Shown here: piece after piece, positions 40,201 through 49,008 of the stretch
How positions within the stretch are numbered: the first letter of the stretch is position 1
How the letters are laid out: each line of letters opens with the position of its first letter
DNA from: Crocinitomicaceae bacterium
GTDB lineage: Bacteria; Bacteroidota; Bacteroidia; Flavobacteriales_D; Parvicellaceae
DNA: 64,000 nucleotides
NCBI GenBank assembly: GCA_002716065.1
Contig: PAZE01000038.1
Span: 1 to 64,000 of the forward strand
Reading direction: 5' to 3'
Notes under the pieces: generated by a model
The model's database searches: none
Seen by the model: the letters and a program-made list of their open reading frames with translations, nothing else
Told to the model about the DNA's origin: nothing
Translations under genes and position numbers: made by a program

Positions 40201-41820
40201 ATTATTTCTGAATCAATTTCTTTTCAGGAAACCTGTGATCTTAGCTCAATAAATCCATACAGTATAACAACAACTGGAGGTGTTAACATTAGTTATCAAT
40301 GGTACAGCAACACTTCAAATTCATATAGTGGAGCTAACCCAATTAACGGAGCTAATAGTTCTTCTTTTCTCCCAGCACCAACAACATATGGAGATTACTA
40401 TTATTTCTGCTACATTTCAGATACAAATACTTCATGTGACAATATCTACTCATCAATTGGAAATGTAAGGGTTAACGACCCAATAAGTATAACCAATCAG
40501 CCCATTGCTAATCAAATGACATGTGAAAATGGATCCGTTAATCCATTGGCTGTTAACGTATCTGGTGGCGGAACAATTACCTATCAATGGTATCAGAATA
40601 CAAACAATTCTGTTGGAAATGGGAATCCAATTAGCGGAGCAACCAATTCATCTTACCTTCCATCTTCTCAAAACATAGGAACGCTATACTATTATTGTGA
40701 AATTAGTTCTAGTGGATTTAGCTGTCCAAGTACAATTTCATCAATTTCCGAAGTTGTTATTGAACCTCAAATCATCATTACTACTCAACCCATTTCTTTA
40801 CAAGAGGTTTGCATAAATGACTCTTTAGTAAACCTAAACGTTTCTTGTTCAACAAACCTAGGACTTAATTACCAATGGTTTTCAAATACCACATCATCAA
40901 CATCAGGTGGAAGTGCAATATTTGGGGCGAATACCAGCACATATACCCCTTTAACAAATTCACCTGGAACTCAATATTACTATTGCGTTATAAGTAGTAA
41001 TACCGTAGGATGTTTCACAACATACTCTAACATTTCTGAAATAAATGTAATTGAGTTTATTGAAATAACTACGCAACCAATTTCTTACAATGAGGTATGT
41101 ACATATGACACATTATCATTTATTTCAGTAACAACAAATGACACATCGCATTCAATACAATGGTATGTAAATTCTATTAACTCTTACTTAGGGGCTCAAT
41201 CAATGCAAAATAACAATAGCTCAGCATTACAAACATTCTCCGCAACTGAAGATAGTTTATTTTACTTTTGTATTGTATCAAATGGTATATGCAACAACGA
41301 CACCTCTTTGATATCTTCTATTGTTTATACAGGTATTCCCACTTCTTCCTTTTCATTTCTAAACAATAATCTATCCATTGACTTTACAAACAATAGTCAA
41401 AACGGAAATTCTTATCTTTGGGATTTTGGTGATGGAAATACTTCAACCTCTTATGAGCCAACACACTCCTACGCTAACAATGGAAACTACAATGTAATGT
41501 TAATTACATATAACAATTGTAGTTCTGATACTACCATATTAAATATTGAAGTTTTTTCAAATACTATAGCTGAAAATCCCCAAATTAAAGTTGAAATTTA
41601 TCCCAACCCAACAATTGATGAATGCACATTTAAAGTTGATGAAAACAATTTTAAAAAAGGAAAATTAAAGATAGTTAACTCTACAGGAAAAACTGTTAAA
41701 AAAATATCCATATCTACCAAAACAACTCTTATTAGACTAGACGATTTGGAAGCTGGAGAGTATCTATTTCATTTCCAATCAAATAATAAAACGATACTTA
41801 AAAAAGTAATTAAGCTTTAA
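37255..41820 (+). CDS. Multidomain T9SS cargo: CBM4/9-like, InlB-type repeat, pectate-lyase-like beta-helix, 4 Ig-like repeats, PKD, T9SS type A sorting domain
   Basis: NGGFEESQGDWSTYFE...; FDGWSGACSGNGNCQITMD; IIYFPAGTYYIEG...NTVIRGECS; YLWDFGDGNTSTSYEPTHSY (PKD); IYPNPTIDECTF...LDDLEAGEYLFHFQSNNKTILKKVIKL (sorting domain). Confidence 0.85.
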   Translation: MKSYLIRYKIIFSLFFFCVLPPFFAQNILFNGGFEESQGDWSTYFETSSGYNGNLSIVSNNVHSGDKAAKISITQVSNNPQVLKAQLKNNLFHIESGHSYQVSVWMKSNSPVDVQIILIKNTNPWTWLGAKTVTLTSSYQMFDFYTGPSFLTTDNDVRFAIRCGNSVADIYVDDVVITDCTSPINYTSLHTSVTGKGTIEISNGNITQNCIEFCNDQFLNGTLISLTASPEQGYVFDGWSGACSGNGNCQITMDQLKSVGAHFSLLSSDNSCLNYRNQTNWKIAGFQGIIPHDGNIIDMTQPPYNCIGDGVNNNYQSILNVLSDVKTIPGFNIIYFPAGTYYIEGKESFFIPDNTVIRGECSSNTTLEINSIADASPYTTNKIFRIEQIGSQSTKFGPETSLKGGFYLGSKVLTIDDSTVINTGDFIEIRQHNDTVKMASDRVPLQISNSTWQNAYNTFGADAVGEIAKVVDKNGNNIILDRSLHHTYDPKLYPMIKRIGLIENAGIENIKIYRPNGNKDNMNIGIERAYNCWVRNVESSWAMKCHVSLVRSYHCEIRDNYIHHAYDYGGGGHGYGVSVNHRATSCLIEHNAFKTLRHAMVLSYGPIGNVLGYNFSTDSNDPSANFGLGDIKADISIHGFYPTMNLFEGNIVEFIHSSDWWGPSGPGNTFYRNRATHQPLTISDNSHYQNVIGNELTYNPIGWADNFEIESSVNHTTKHSNNDQGNIDVNKIFTLGESLYQNNSNFNYGFPMPNIGPINGLNPSGDYPFNMHDNKAKHRYDNSSNKAPCLNSCSSNVFPDTYSSCETSVDLYYPQSSSNKILYGVIVEDIPNTYGGFTEGDPEIYIKIYNSNGTLVFTSENNYISADPDIYISCDFLQIDTSETYTVHVYDDDGITSGDDFLGTVTFQGNSNSSYFYNYVSGNLLQIQLVKENYTTQLIWNDGSTNNPITINQSGTYSVIAINNYGCKSSDTIDVTLNQPPQIISESISFQETCDLSSINPYSITTTGGVNISYQWYSNTSNSYSGANPINGANSSSFLPAPTTYGDYYYFCYISDTNTSCDNIYSSIGNVRVNDPISITNQPIANQMTCENGSVNPLAVNVSGGGTITYQWYQNTNNSVGNGNPISGATNSSYLPSSQNIGTLYYYCEISSSGFSCPSTISSISEVVIEPQIIITTQPISLQEVCINDSLVNLNVSCSTNLGLNYQWFSNTTSSTSGGSAIFGANTSTYTPLTNSPGTQYYYCVISSNTVGCFTTYSNISEINVIEFIEITTQPISYNEVCTYDTLSFISVTTNDTSHSIQWYVNSINSYLGAQSMQNNNSSALQTFSATEDSLFYFCIVSNGICNNDTSLISSIVYTGIPTSSFSFLNNNLSIDFTNNSQNGNSYLWDFGDGNTSTSYEPTHSYANNGNYNVMLITYNNCSSDTTILNIEVFSNTIAENPQIKVEIYPNPTIDECTFKVDENNFKKGKLKIVNSTGKTVKKISISTKTTLIRLDDLEAGEYLFHFQSNNKTILKKVIKL
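40204..41340 (+). repeat. Four ~96-aa Ig-like repeats within the T9SS cargo gene
   Basis: Repeat starts at 40204, 40489, 40777 and 41065 (periods 285, 288, 288 nt); consensus ITTQPIS.QEVC...YQWYSNT...YYYCVIS. Confidence 0.9.
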
Positions 41821-42344
41821 TTTAAATAAGATGTTATCTTGTTGGACATTGGTTTGGTCATGCTTCTAAATCTATCTACCAACTGGCCTTTGCCATTAAG
41901 CAAGTACTTTTCAAAGTTCCAATTAATATCGCCTTTAAAACTTGCATTCTCCTGTTGGTTAAGCCAACTAAAAATTGGATGAATATCATCTCCTTTTACA
42001 GAAACTTTTTCAGCCATTAAAAAAGAAACTCCATAATTTTTTTGACAAAAAGCAGCAATTTCCTTGTTGGTACCTGGTTCTTGAGCACCGAAATTGTTTG
42101 CTGGAAAACCTATTACAATTAAATTGTCTTTATAGGTGTTGTGCAGTTCTTCCAATTCCATGTATTGTGGAGTAAATCCACATTTACTAGCAGTATTAAC
42201 AATTAGAATTTTCTTACCTTCAAATGAAGAAAATGAGACCTTTTCACCATCAATAGAAGTGAATTTAAACTCATGAATACTTTTTTGAGCCATAACTAAA
42301 TTTATAAGTAAAATAAATAATAAGGGTAATGTTATTTTTTTCAT
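41817..42344 (-). CDS. Glutathione peroxidase family protein
   Basis: ILIVNTASKCGFTPQYMELEELH, GFPANNFGAQEPGTNKEIAAFC, INWNFEKYLLNGKGQLVDRF. Confidence 0.94.
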   Translation of the reverse strand: MKKITLPLLFILLINLVMAQKSIHEFKFTSIDGEKVSFSSFEGKKILIVNTASKCGFTPQYMELEELHNTYKDNLIVIGFPANNFGAQEPGTNKEIAAFCQKNYGVSFLMAEKVSVKGDDIHPIFSWLNQQENASFKGDINWNFEKYLLNGKGQLVDRFRSMTKPMSNKITSYLN

Positions 42345-42383
42345 GTTTTTTTTTCTAAGCTAATAAACTTTTTTACTCTTTTA

Positions 42384-44018
42384 TTAATTGTCTAATATTT
42401 TAACACTTTTCAGAGCTAGCATATTCATTGAATTACTTCCTACTCCAACAATGTTTTTTCTGTAAAAGCGTATAGTTTCTGCATAAAACAGGGGAATTAC
42501 TGGCGCATTATCATGAATTATTTGTTGCATTTGCTTATATAACTCATACCTAGCAAATTCATCTTGCTCGGCAAGAGCTTTAACATATAAGCTATCGTAA
42601 TAGTTATTATGAAAACGATAATAATTATATCCATTTTCAGGGTAAAAATTACCACTGTAGAAAAGCTGGAAATAGTTAACAGGTTCGGGAAAATCGGCAA
42701 CCCAAGATTTTCTATAAAAACAAGCTTCAAAATTGGCCACTCTCTGTCTTAAGGAAGAACTTGTATAAATTGCAATATCAACAGTAAAACCTAATTGTTG
42801 TATTTGATTTTGAAGGTACTCACATAATGTTTTGTATTGCTCAGTAGCTGAAAGAGTAATACGAATATTATTTAATCCATCTATATCTTTCAATAAACTT
42901 TTTGCTTTGTGTAAATCGAATTGATAGCCATCTATTTTGTAGTATTCAAATCCAGGCATTCCCAAGGGAATAAATCCATTTTCTGCAGGAAAGCCTATTC
43001 CATTTCTAAGGTATTTAACTAATTTTTTTCGATCAATTGAATATCCAATTGCATTTCTTAGCTTTTGATTGGCTAAAGGATTTTTGGTTTGCCTATTTAT
43101 ACTATCATCAACTAATATTCCGATATAATCAGTATTTAACCAAGGTTGTTTTTGTAGATAAAACTGAGTTTTAAATTCCTCTTTCAAATTTCCATCTCTA
43201 GTCAAAAGAATATCCTTGCCATCTTCATCTAATCCGGAAATCATATCCAATTTACCAGAGCTAAAATTGATGTATTCTTGGTTTTTATCATTAATAAATG
43301 TTACAGAAACAGCATCAATAAATGGCAACTTTTTTCCATTTAAATCGGTTTCAAAATACAAATCATTTTTAGCTAGAATGAGTTTTACATCTTTCTTCCA
43401 TTTATTTAACTTAAAAGGTCCAGTACCTATAACATGTTGTGAAAAATCTTCTTTGTAAAAATCAACAACTTCTGAAGGAACTATAGATCCATAAGGAAGA
43501 CAAAGCTGATAAATAAATGAAGGCTGAGGAGATTTTAAATTAATTTCTAATGTATAATCATCAACTACAACAATTCCATTTGGATAATCAAGTACAGCAT
43601 TAAAAATATATTTTCCAGGCGATGCTGTATTAGGGTCAATAATTCGATTAAATGAATACGCAACATCTTCAGCTTTTACCCAAATAGATTCCTTATCCAA
43701 AAGAGAACTTGGATGAAAGCAAACATCCTCTCTTAAATAAAAAGTATAGGTCTTACCATCTTCACTTACCTTCCAAGATGTTGCAACACTCGGTGTTAAT
43801 TGTAAACTATCATCTAAACCGACCAAACCATTAAACAATTGCTGAGAAACTAAAAAATCTTCGTATTTAGTCATTTTAGCTGGATCTAACCATAAAATAC
43901 CTCCTGGCTCATTGTACTTAAATACCTTAAGAGTAGAATTATCTTGATTATCATCTAACGAACAACCAAAAAAAATTAACGCAAAAAACAACGATATATT
44001 AACTCTAAAAAGAAGCAT
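42384..44018 (-). CDS. Family 5 extracellular solute-binding lipoprotein (peptide/oligopeptide SBP)
   Basis: LDPAKMTKYEDFLVSQQLFNGLVGLD, ATSWKVSEDGKTYTFYLREDVCFHPS, NAIGYSIDRKKLVKYL; lipobox FFGCSLDD. Confidence 0.88.
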   Translation of the reverse strand: MLLFRVNISLFFALIFFGCSLDDNQDNSTLKVFKYNEPGGILWLDPAKMTKYEDFLVSQQLFNGLVGLDDSLQLTPSVATSWKVSEDGKTYTFYLREDVCFHPSSLLDKESIWVKAEDVAYSFNRIIDPNTASPGKYIFNAVLDYPNGIVVVDDYTLEINLKSPQPSFIYQLCLPYGSIVPSEVVDFYKEDFSQHVIGTGPFKLNKWKKDVKLILAKNDLYFETDLNGKKLPFIDAVSVTFINDKNQEYINFSSGKLDMISGLDEDGKDILLTRDGNLKEEFKTQFYLQKQPWLNTDYIGILVDDSINRQTKNPLANQKLRNAIGYSIDRKKLVKYLRNGIGFPAENGFIPLGMPGFEYYKIDGYQFDLHKAKSLLKDIDGLNNIRITLSATEQYKTLCEYLQNQIQQLGFTVDIAIYTSSSLRQRVANFEACFYRKSWVADFPEPVNYFQLFYSGNFYPENGYNYYRFHNNYYDSLYVKALAEQDEFARYELYKQMQQIIHDNAPVIPLFYAETIRFYRKNIVGVGSNSMNMLALKSVKILDN

Positions 44019-44067
44019 TACTTAAAGATATAATAATGGGCTGTATTAAGTATTCATTGGATTAATT

Positions 44068-44075
44068 TATTTTTG
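44068..44075 (+). promoter_or_regulatory. Candidate -7 box (TATTTTTG) upstream of mtaB
   Basis: Exact TAnnTTTG 4 nt upstream of the annotated ATG. Confidence 0.35.
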
Positions 44076-44079
44076 CATC

Positions 44080-45414
44080 ATGAATCAGTATGGAACCGTA
44101 GCCTATTACACCTTAGGTTGTAAACTTAACTTCTCTGAAACAAGTACCATTTCAAGGAACCTTGATCAGCAGGGCTATGCAAAAATTCCTTTTGAAAATG
44201 GAGCAGATGTTTATGTAATTAACACCTGTTCAGTAACTGATCAGGCTGATAAAAAGTGTAGAAATATTGTCCGAAAAGCTTTAACTTATAACCCAGATGC
44301 ACTTGTTTTTGTAATTGGTTGTTATGCTCAACTAAAACCAAAAGAAATTTCTTCAATTGAAGGTGTAGATTATGTTTTAGGTGCTAATGAAAAATTCAAC
44401 ATTTCTCATTACCTAAATAGCAAGCGTAAAAAACAACAAACAATAATCAAAAACAGTCCTATTAAAGAGACCAAGAGATTTATCCCTGGTTATAGCCTTG
44501 GAGATCGAACACGCTCATTTTTAAAAGTTCAAGATGGATGCAATTATTTCTGCTCTTTTTGCACTATTCCATTAGCTAGAGGAAGAAGCAGAAGTGGCAG
44601 TATTGATGAAACTCTAGCAAAAGCAAATGAACTGGCCCAACAAAATGTTAAAGAGGTTGTTCTAACAGGTGTTAACATAGGAGACTTTGGTCATGGATCT
44701 GATGAAAACTTTCTTGAGCTTATTAAAAAATTAGACACAATAGATTCAATAGAACGATTCAGGATCTCTTCAATTGAACCCGATTTATTAAACGAAAAGA
44801 TTATAGAATTTGTTAGCAAATCAAAAAAATTCACTCCACACTTTCATATTCCACTTCAAAGCGGTTCGGATCTTCTACTGAAAAAAATGAGAAGAAAATA
44901 TGACAGTACACTCTATAAAAAAAGAGTAGAAAAAATAATTCAATTAATGCCCAATGCATGTATTGGTGTTGATGTAATAGTAGGTTTTCCTGGAGAAACA
45001 GCTAAGGAATTTAAAAAAACAATGGATTTTTTAATTGATTTACCTATTGCTTACTTGCATGTATTTACTTACTCTGAAAGAGCCAACACCACAGCCCTAA
45101 AAATGGAGGACAGTGTTCCCATGCACATAAGAAGAGAAAGAAATAAGCAACTCAGAAACTTAAGTGAGAAGAAAAAAAGAGCCTTTTACCTTTCTCAAGA
45201 AGGTAAAACAGAAGAAGTTGTTTTTGAAAAGCAACAAGAAAATGGACTAATGTATGGTTTTACCTCAAACTACATAAAGGTAAAAACTGGCTATAATCCT
45301 TACATGATTAATCAGACTGGCAAGATAAAAATGATGGAAGTTGGCCACGATGGAATTATGAAAATGGTTTTTGCTAAAACAAACCAACAAACCAAGGTTC
45401 TAACTAATTGCTAA
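44080..45414 (+). CDS. mtaB: tRNA (N6-L-threonylcarbamoyladenosine(37)-C(2))-methylthiotransferase MtaB
   Basis: YYTLGCKLNFSETSTI, VQDGCNYFCSFCTIPLARGRSRS (CxxxCxxC radical SAM), HIPLQSGSDLLLKKMRRKY. Confidence 0.94.
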   Translation: MNQYGTVAYYTLGCKLNFSETSTISRNLDQQGYAKIPFENGADVYVINTCSVTDQADKKCRNIVRKALTYNPDALVFVIGCYAQLKPKEISSIEGVDYVLGANEKFNISHYLNSKRKKQQTIIKNSPIKETKRFIPGYSLGDRTRSFLKVQDGCNYFCSFCTIPLARGRSRSGSIDETLAKANELAQQNVKEVVLTGVNIGDFGHGSDENFLELIKKLDTIDSIERFRISSIEPDLLNEKIIEFVSKSKKFTPHFHIPLQSGSDLLLKKMRRKYDSTLYKKRVEKIIQLMPNACIGVDVIVGFPGETAKEFKKTMDFLIDLPIAYLHVFTYSERANTTALKMEDSVPMHIRRERNKQLRNLSEKKKRAFYLSQEGKTEEVVFEKQQENGLMYGFTSNYIKVKTGYNPYMINQTGKIKMMEVGHDGIMKMVFAKTNQQTKVLTNC

Positions 45415-45540
45415 TAATTTTTCAACCTCAATTAAACCTTCTAAGAAAGATTATATCTAATAGCTATAAAGAACAATTACCGCTTATATAAAAAATAATC
45501 TGCTTTAGATTTAGAAAAACTATTTTAGAATAAAATTATC

Positions 45541-48294
45541 TTGAGGATAACTATGAAACGATTATTTTCTTTTTTATTTCTTTTACTTATTGGAATATCC
45601 ATTCATGGGCAAGGAATGACAATAAAAGGAAATATTATAGATACATTAAACAACAACTCCCCAACGGAAAATGCTGTTGTAATGGTCACTAGACTAAGTG
45701 ACTCGGTATTACTTGGATTTGATAGATCTGATATTAATGGAGACTTTTTAATCGACAAACTCCCCTATGACACAGTAGAAATCATCATCTCTCACCATAA
45801 TTTTGACGAGAAAATCATCTTTTTTATGGGAAGCAAATCCAACAATGAACTTCTATTAAAAAACACTATTCTTCCAGACAAAAGTCAGCTAATTAATGAA
45901 GTAACCATATATGCTAATAAGGAACCCATTTTCTTTAGAGGAGATACGCTAGTATACATTGCAGATTCTTTTAAAACCAAACAAAATGCAGTTGTTGAAG
46001 ATTTATTAAAAAAACTTCCAGGAGTTGATGTTGACAAAAATGGCACCATAACTTCTCAAGGTTTAGCAGTAAATAAAATATTGGTTGATGGTGATGAATT
46101 TTTTGGAGACGACCCTACTGTTGCAACCAAAAATTTAGGAGCAAAAACTGTTGAATCAGTAAATATATATGAGCAAGAAAACGAAGATGAAAGTGAAACT
46201 GCTGATGAAACTATACAAGTGATGGACTTAAGATTAAAAGAAGGCTCAAAGAAAGGGTATTTTGGAAAAATATCTGGAGCCACAGACTTTCAAAATTTTT
46301 ATGAAGGTGAATTTCTTTTCAATAAATTCAAAGATGATTTCAAATTATCCGTTTTTGCACTTGGAACCAATACTCCTAGGTCAAATTTTGGTTATTCAGA
46401 CGCCAATACATTTGGACTAAGTAATGAATCTAATTTCAATAATGGGAGGTGGTGGAGTGACTACACTTTAAGCTCTAATAATGGAATTCCTAGAACTTTT
46501 CGTTCTGGATTTTACTACTCTGATAAAATCTCAAAAAAAATTAAATTAGGGGCAAATTACACCTATTCCAACAACGAACTTGAAAGTGCTTCTGATCAAG
46601 CTTCACAATATTTTCTTACCGACACAACTTATTACACAGAAGATTTAAGCAGCAACTACCAAAAAAACGAATCTCATGGTTTAAATATGAATCTAAACAT
46701 TCAATTGGACTCATTAACCAGTTTAGAAATTAAACCAAGATATAGACAAAATAATGGTAGCTTTTATACTAATGATTCTACAAGATTTATTAATCAAGAA
46801 GGTCAGCTTAGCTCAAATACATCTATTTTTAATTCAAGCTCTAACTTTTCAGAAACTATTTCTAATGAAATTCAGCTCAAAAGAAAGTTTAAAAAAGAAA
46901 AAAGAGAATTGACATTAACAATTAAAAATAGTTTTTCTGAAGCTTCAGATTCTAGCTCTTTATATTCGTTAAATAATTTTCAAATATCCCCTACTCTATT
47001 TAACGACACAACTGATCAACAACAAGCGGAAAATTCAAAAAATCAAAATCACAGTGCATTACTTTCTTTTAGAGAACCCATTTGGAAGATTTTCAACCTC
47101 ACAAGTGAATATTACTTCAAATACTCTAATAATCAGCAAATTAAAGAGACTAATGATTTTAATTTACTTACTGAACAATATGATCTTATTAATGACAATT
47201 TTACAAATGACTTTACCACTAACAAAATCACCAATAGATTGGGCTTATTTTTAAACTACAGGTTCAGAAAGCAACGAATTAAAATTGGTGCTTTTGCAAG
47301 AAATGTAGACACTGAAACTATTGTATTAAATTACTCAACAATTAATCAAACCATTTTCAACATTCTTCCCCAATTTAATTACTCTTATAAATTCAGTAAT
47401 TCACAGCGATTTAGATTCAACTACAAGACCAACTCTTCTCAACCCTCAATTAATCAACTCCAACCGGTTCAAAACAATTCTAATCCAAATAGAATAACAG
47501 TTGGCAACAGTAATCTAGTGCCTAATTACGTACACAACTTTAATTTACGCTACAATTCATGGAAAGCGCTTACAGGTAGTTATATATTCACTGGTCTTAC
47601 ATACAGAATTACTCAGGATGCCTTTTCTTCTTCAGTTGAATACGATTCTATAGGAAGAACCATTTCTAAAACTGTAAACATAGACAACAACCAAAATGGC
47701 TATTTTTATTTTGGTTCAGGAATTCCTTTATTGAATAGCGTTTTAAGTATAAATCCTGGAGTTAATTTAGGATACTCTAATAATACAAACTTTGTTAATC
47801 AAAATGAAAACATCACCGATACCTATGAAGTTACAGGTGAGCTTGAATTTGAAATCGAAACCGATACCATAGAAATTTATATTGGAGCCAACTATTCCTA
47901 CTACTCACCTACTAGTACTCTAAGCTTTACTAGTAATCAGCCATATAATTTTCAAGAATACTTTATTGAAATTGGCATTGAACTACCTTTTAAAATGAGA
48001 ATTGAATCCGAAGCTACATATGAAATTCAAACCTATCCACAAAGCACAGATCGAAACATTAATTTACTAATTTGGAATTTTGAGCTAAGCAAACGTTTTC
48101 TCAAGACAGAAAACTTAATTCTATCAGTTTCAGGAAATGATATACTAAACCAAAATATATTATCTCAACGAACAATCAACAATAACGTAATTACAGATAA
48201 CCAAACTACCATAATTTCTAGGTACTTTTTAGCAAGATTAACCTATAGATTTAACAACACTAAAACAAAGGCAAATAATGCAAATTTTAAATAA
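45541..48294 (+). CDS. Outer membrane beta-barrel (TonB-dependent receptor-like) with N-terminal carboxypeptidase-regulatory-like domain
   Basis: Signal peptide, IKGNIIDTLNNNSPTENAVVMV, VVEDLLKKLPGVDVDKNGTITSQGLAVNKILVDGDEFFGDDPTVATKNL, long beta-barrel. Confidence 0.87.
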   Translation: MRITMKRLFSFLFLLLIGISIHGQGMTIKGNIIDTLNNNSPTENAVVMVTRLSDSVLLGFDRSDINGDFLIDKLPYDTVEIIISHHNFDEKIIFFMGSKSNNELLLKNTILPDKSQLINEVTIYANKEPIFFRGDTLVYIADSFKTKQNAVVEDLLKKLPGVDVDKNGTITSQGLAVNKILVDGDEFFGDDPTVATKNLGAKTVESVNIYEQENEDESETADETIQVMDLRLKEGSKKGYFGKISGATDFQNFYEGEFLFNKFKDDFKLSVFALGTNTPRSNFGYSDANTFGLSNESNFNNGRWWSDYTLSSNNGIPRTFRSGFYYSDKISKKIKLGANYTYSNNELESASDQASQYFLTDTTYYTEDLSSNYQKNESHGLNMNLNIQLDSLTSLEIKPRYRQNNGSFYTNDSTRFINQEGQLSSNTSIFNSSSNFSETISNEIQLKRKFKKEKRELTLTIKNSFSEASDSSSLYSLNNFQISPTLFNDTTDQQQAENSKNQNHSALLSFREPIWKIFNLTSEYYFKYSNNQQIKETNDFNLLTEQYDLINDNFTNDFTTNKITNRLGLFLNYRFRKQRIKIGAFARNVDTETIVLNYSTINQTIFNILPQFNYSYKFSNSQRFRFNYKTNSSQPSINQLQPVQNNSNPNRITVGNSNLVPNYVHNFNLRYNSWKALTGSYIFTGLTYRITQDAFSSSVEYDSIGRTISKTVNIDNNQNGYFYFGSGIPLLNSVLSINPGVNLGYSNNTNFVNQNENITDTYEVTGELEFEIETDTIEIYIGANYSYYSPTSTLSFTSNQPYNFQEYFIEIGIELPFKMRIESEATYEIQTYPQSTDRNINLLIWNFELSKRFLKTENLILSVSGNDILNQNILSQRTINNNVITDNQTTIISRYFLARLTYRFNNTKTKANNANFK

Positions 48295-49000
48295 AAAATA
48301 TGTGCTCACAGTAACCTTCCTTGCCTTTGTACTTTCAAGCATAGGTCAACTTAAAAGTGGTGTAATTTCTTATGAAAGAAAGGTGAATCTATTGAAAAAG
48401 TATAAATCTAGTCAATCTAAAAAGTGGCTTGGAGATCAAAAAGTAAAACTGGATTACTTTGAATTACACTTCACGGGAAATAAATCACTTTTCAAACCAG
48501 TAGAAAATAAAACACCCTCAAGATCAGATTGGGTAACCTCAAAGAACACTGTATTTCAAGATTTAGATAACAATACTAGGCTTTCCATCTATAGTATTTG
48601 GGGAGAGGCTGTATATGTTAGTGATTCCTCTGTTTCCAGAAAATGGAAAATAACTGATAGAAAAAGAATGATTTCAGGTTATGAATGCCGAAGAGCCATA
48701 TGGGAAAAAGACGATACTACTAAAATATACGCTTGGTACACCAATAGAATTATTCCGTCTATAGGGCCAGAAACATTTAATGGTCTTCCAGGAACAATTC
48801 TAGGACTTGCCACAGAGGATGGAGGTGTTGTCTATTTTGCAAAAAGTGTTAAAGAAGCTTATGTAGATCCGGACAATTTAAAACCTGAAACAAAAAAGAA
48901 AGAACTGTTTACTGAACAACAGCTCAGAGATAAATTGGAAAAAAGAGCAAAGTCTAATCCATGGATGAAAAAATTAGTAAATGAAGTGTTTGCTTGGTAA
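48278..49000 (+). CDS. GLPGLI family protein
   Basis: ISGYECRRAIW, AWYTNRIIPSIGPETFNGLPGTILGLATEDGGVVYFA. Confidence 0.85.
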   Translation: MQILNKKYVLTVTFLAFVLSSIGQLKSGVISYERKVNLLKKYKSSQSKKWLGDQKVKLDYFELHFTGNKSLFKPVENKTPSRSDWVTSKNTVFQDLDNNTRLSIYSIWGEAVYVSDSSVSRKWKITDRKRMISGYECRRAIWEKDDTTKIYAWYTNRIIPSIGPETFNGLPGTILGLATEDGGVVYFAKSVKEAYVDPDNLKPETKKKELFTEQQLRDKLEKRAKSNPWMKKLVNEVFAW

Positions 49001-49008
49001 GCTTCAAA

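Noticed and set aside
39827-40468. ORFs 39827..40090 (-) and 40280..40468 (+) inside the T9SS cargo gene
   Set aside because: Shadow ORFs within a continuous 1521-aa coding frame.
40204-41340. Regularly spaced repeats as a possible CRISPR or tandem DNA repeat array
   Set aside because: Period of ~288 nt is protein-level Ig-like domain repetition in frame; nucleotide identity between units is low.
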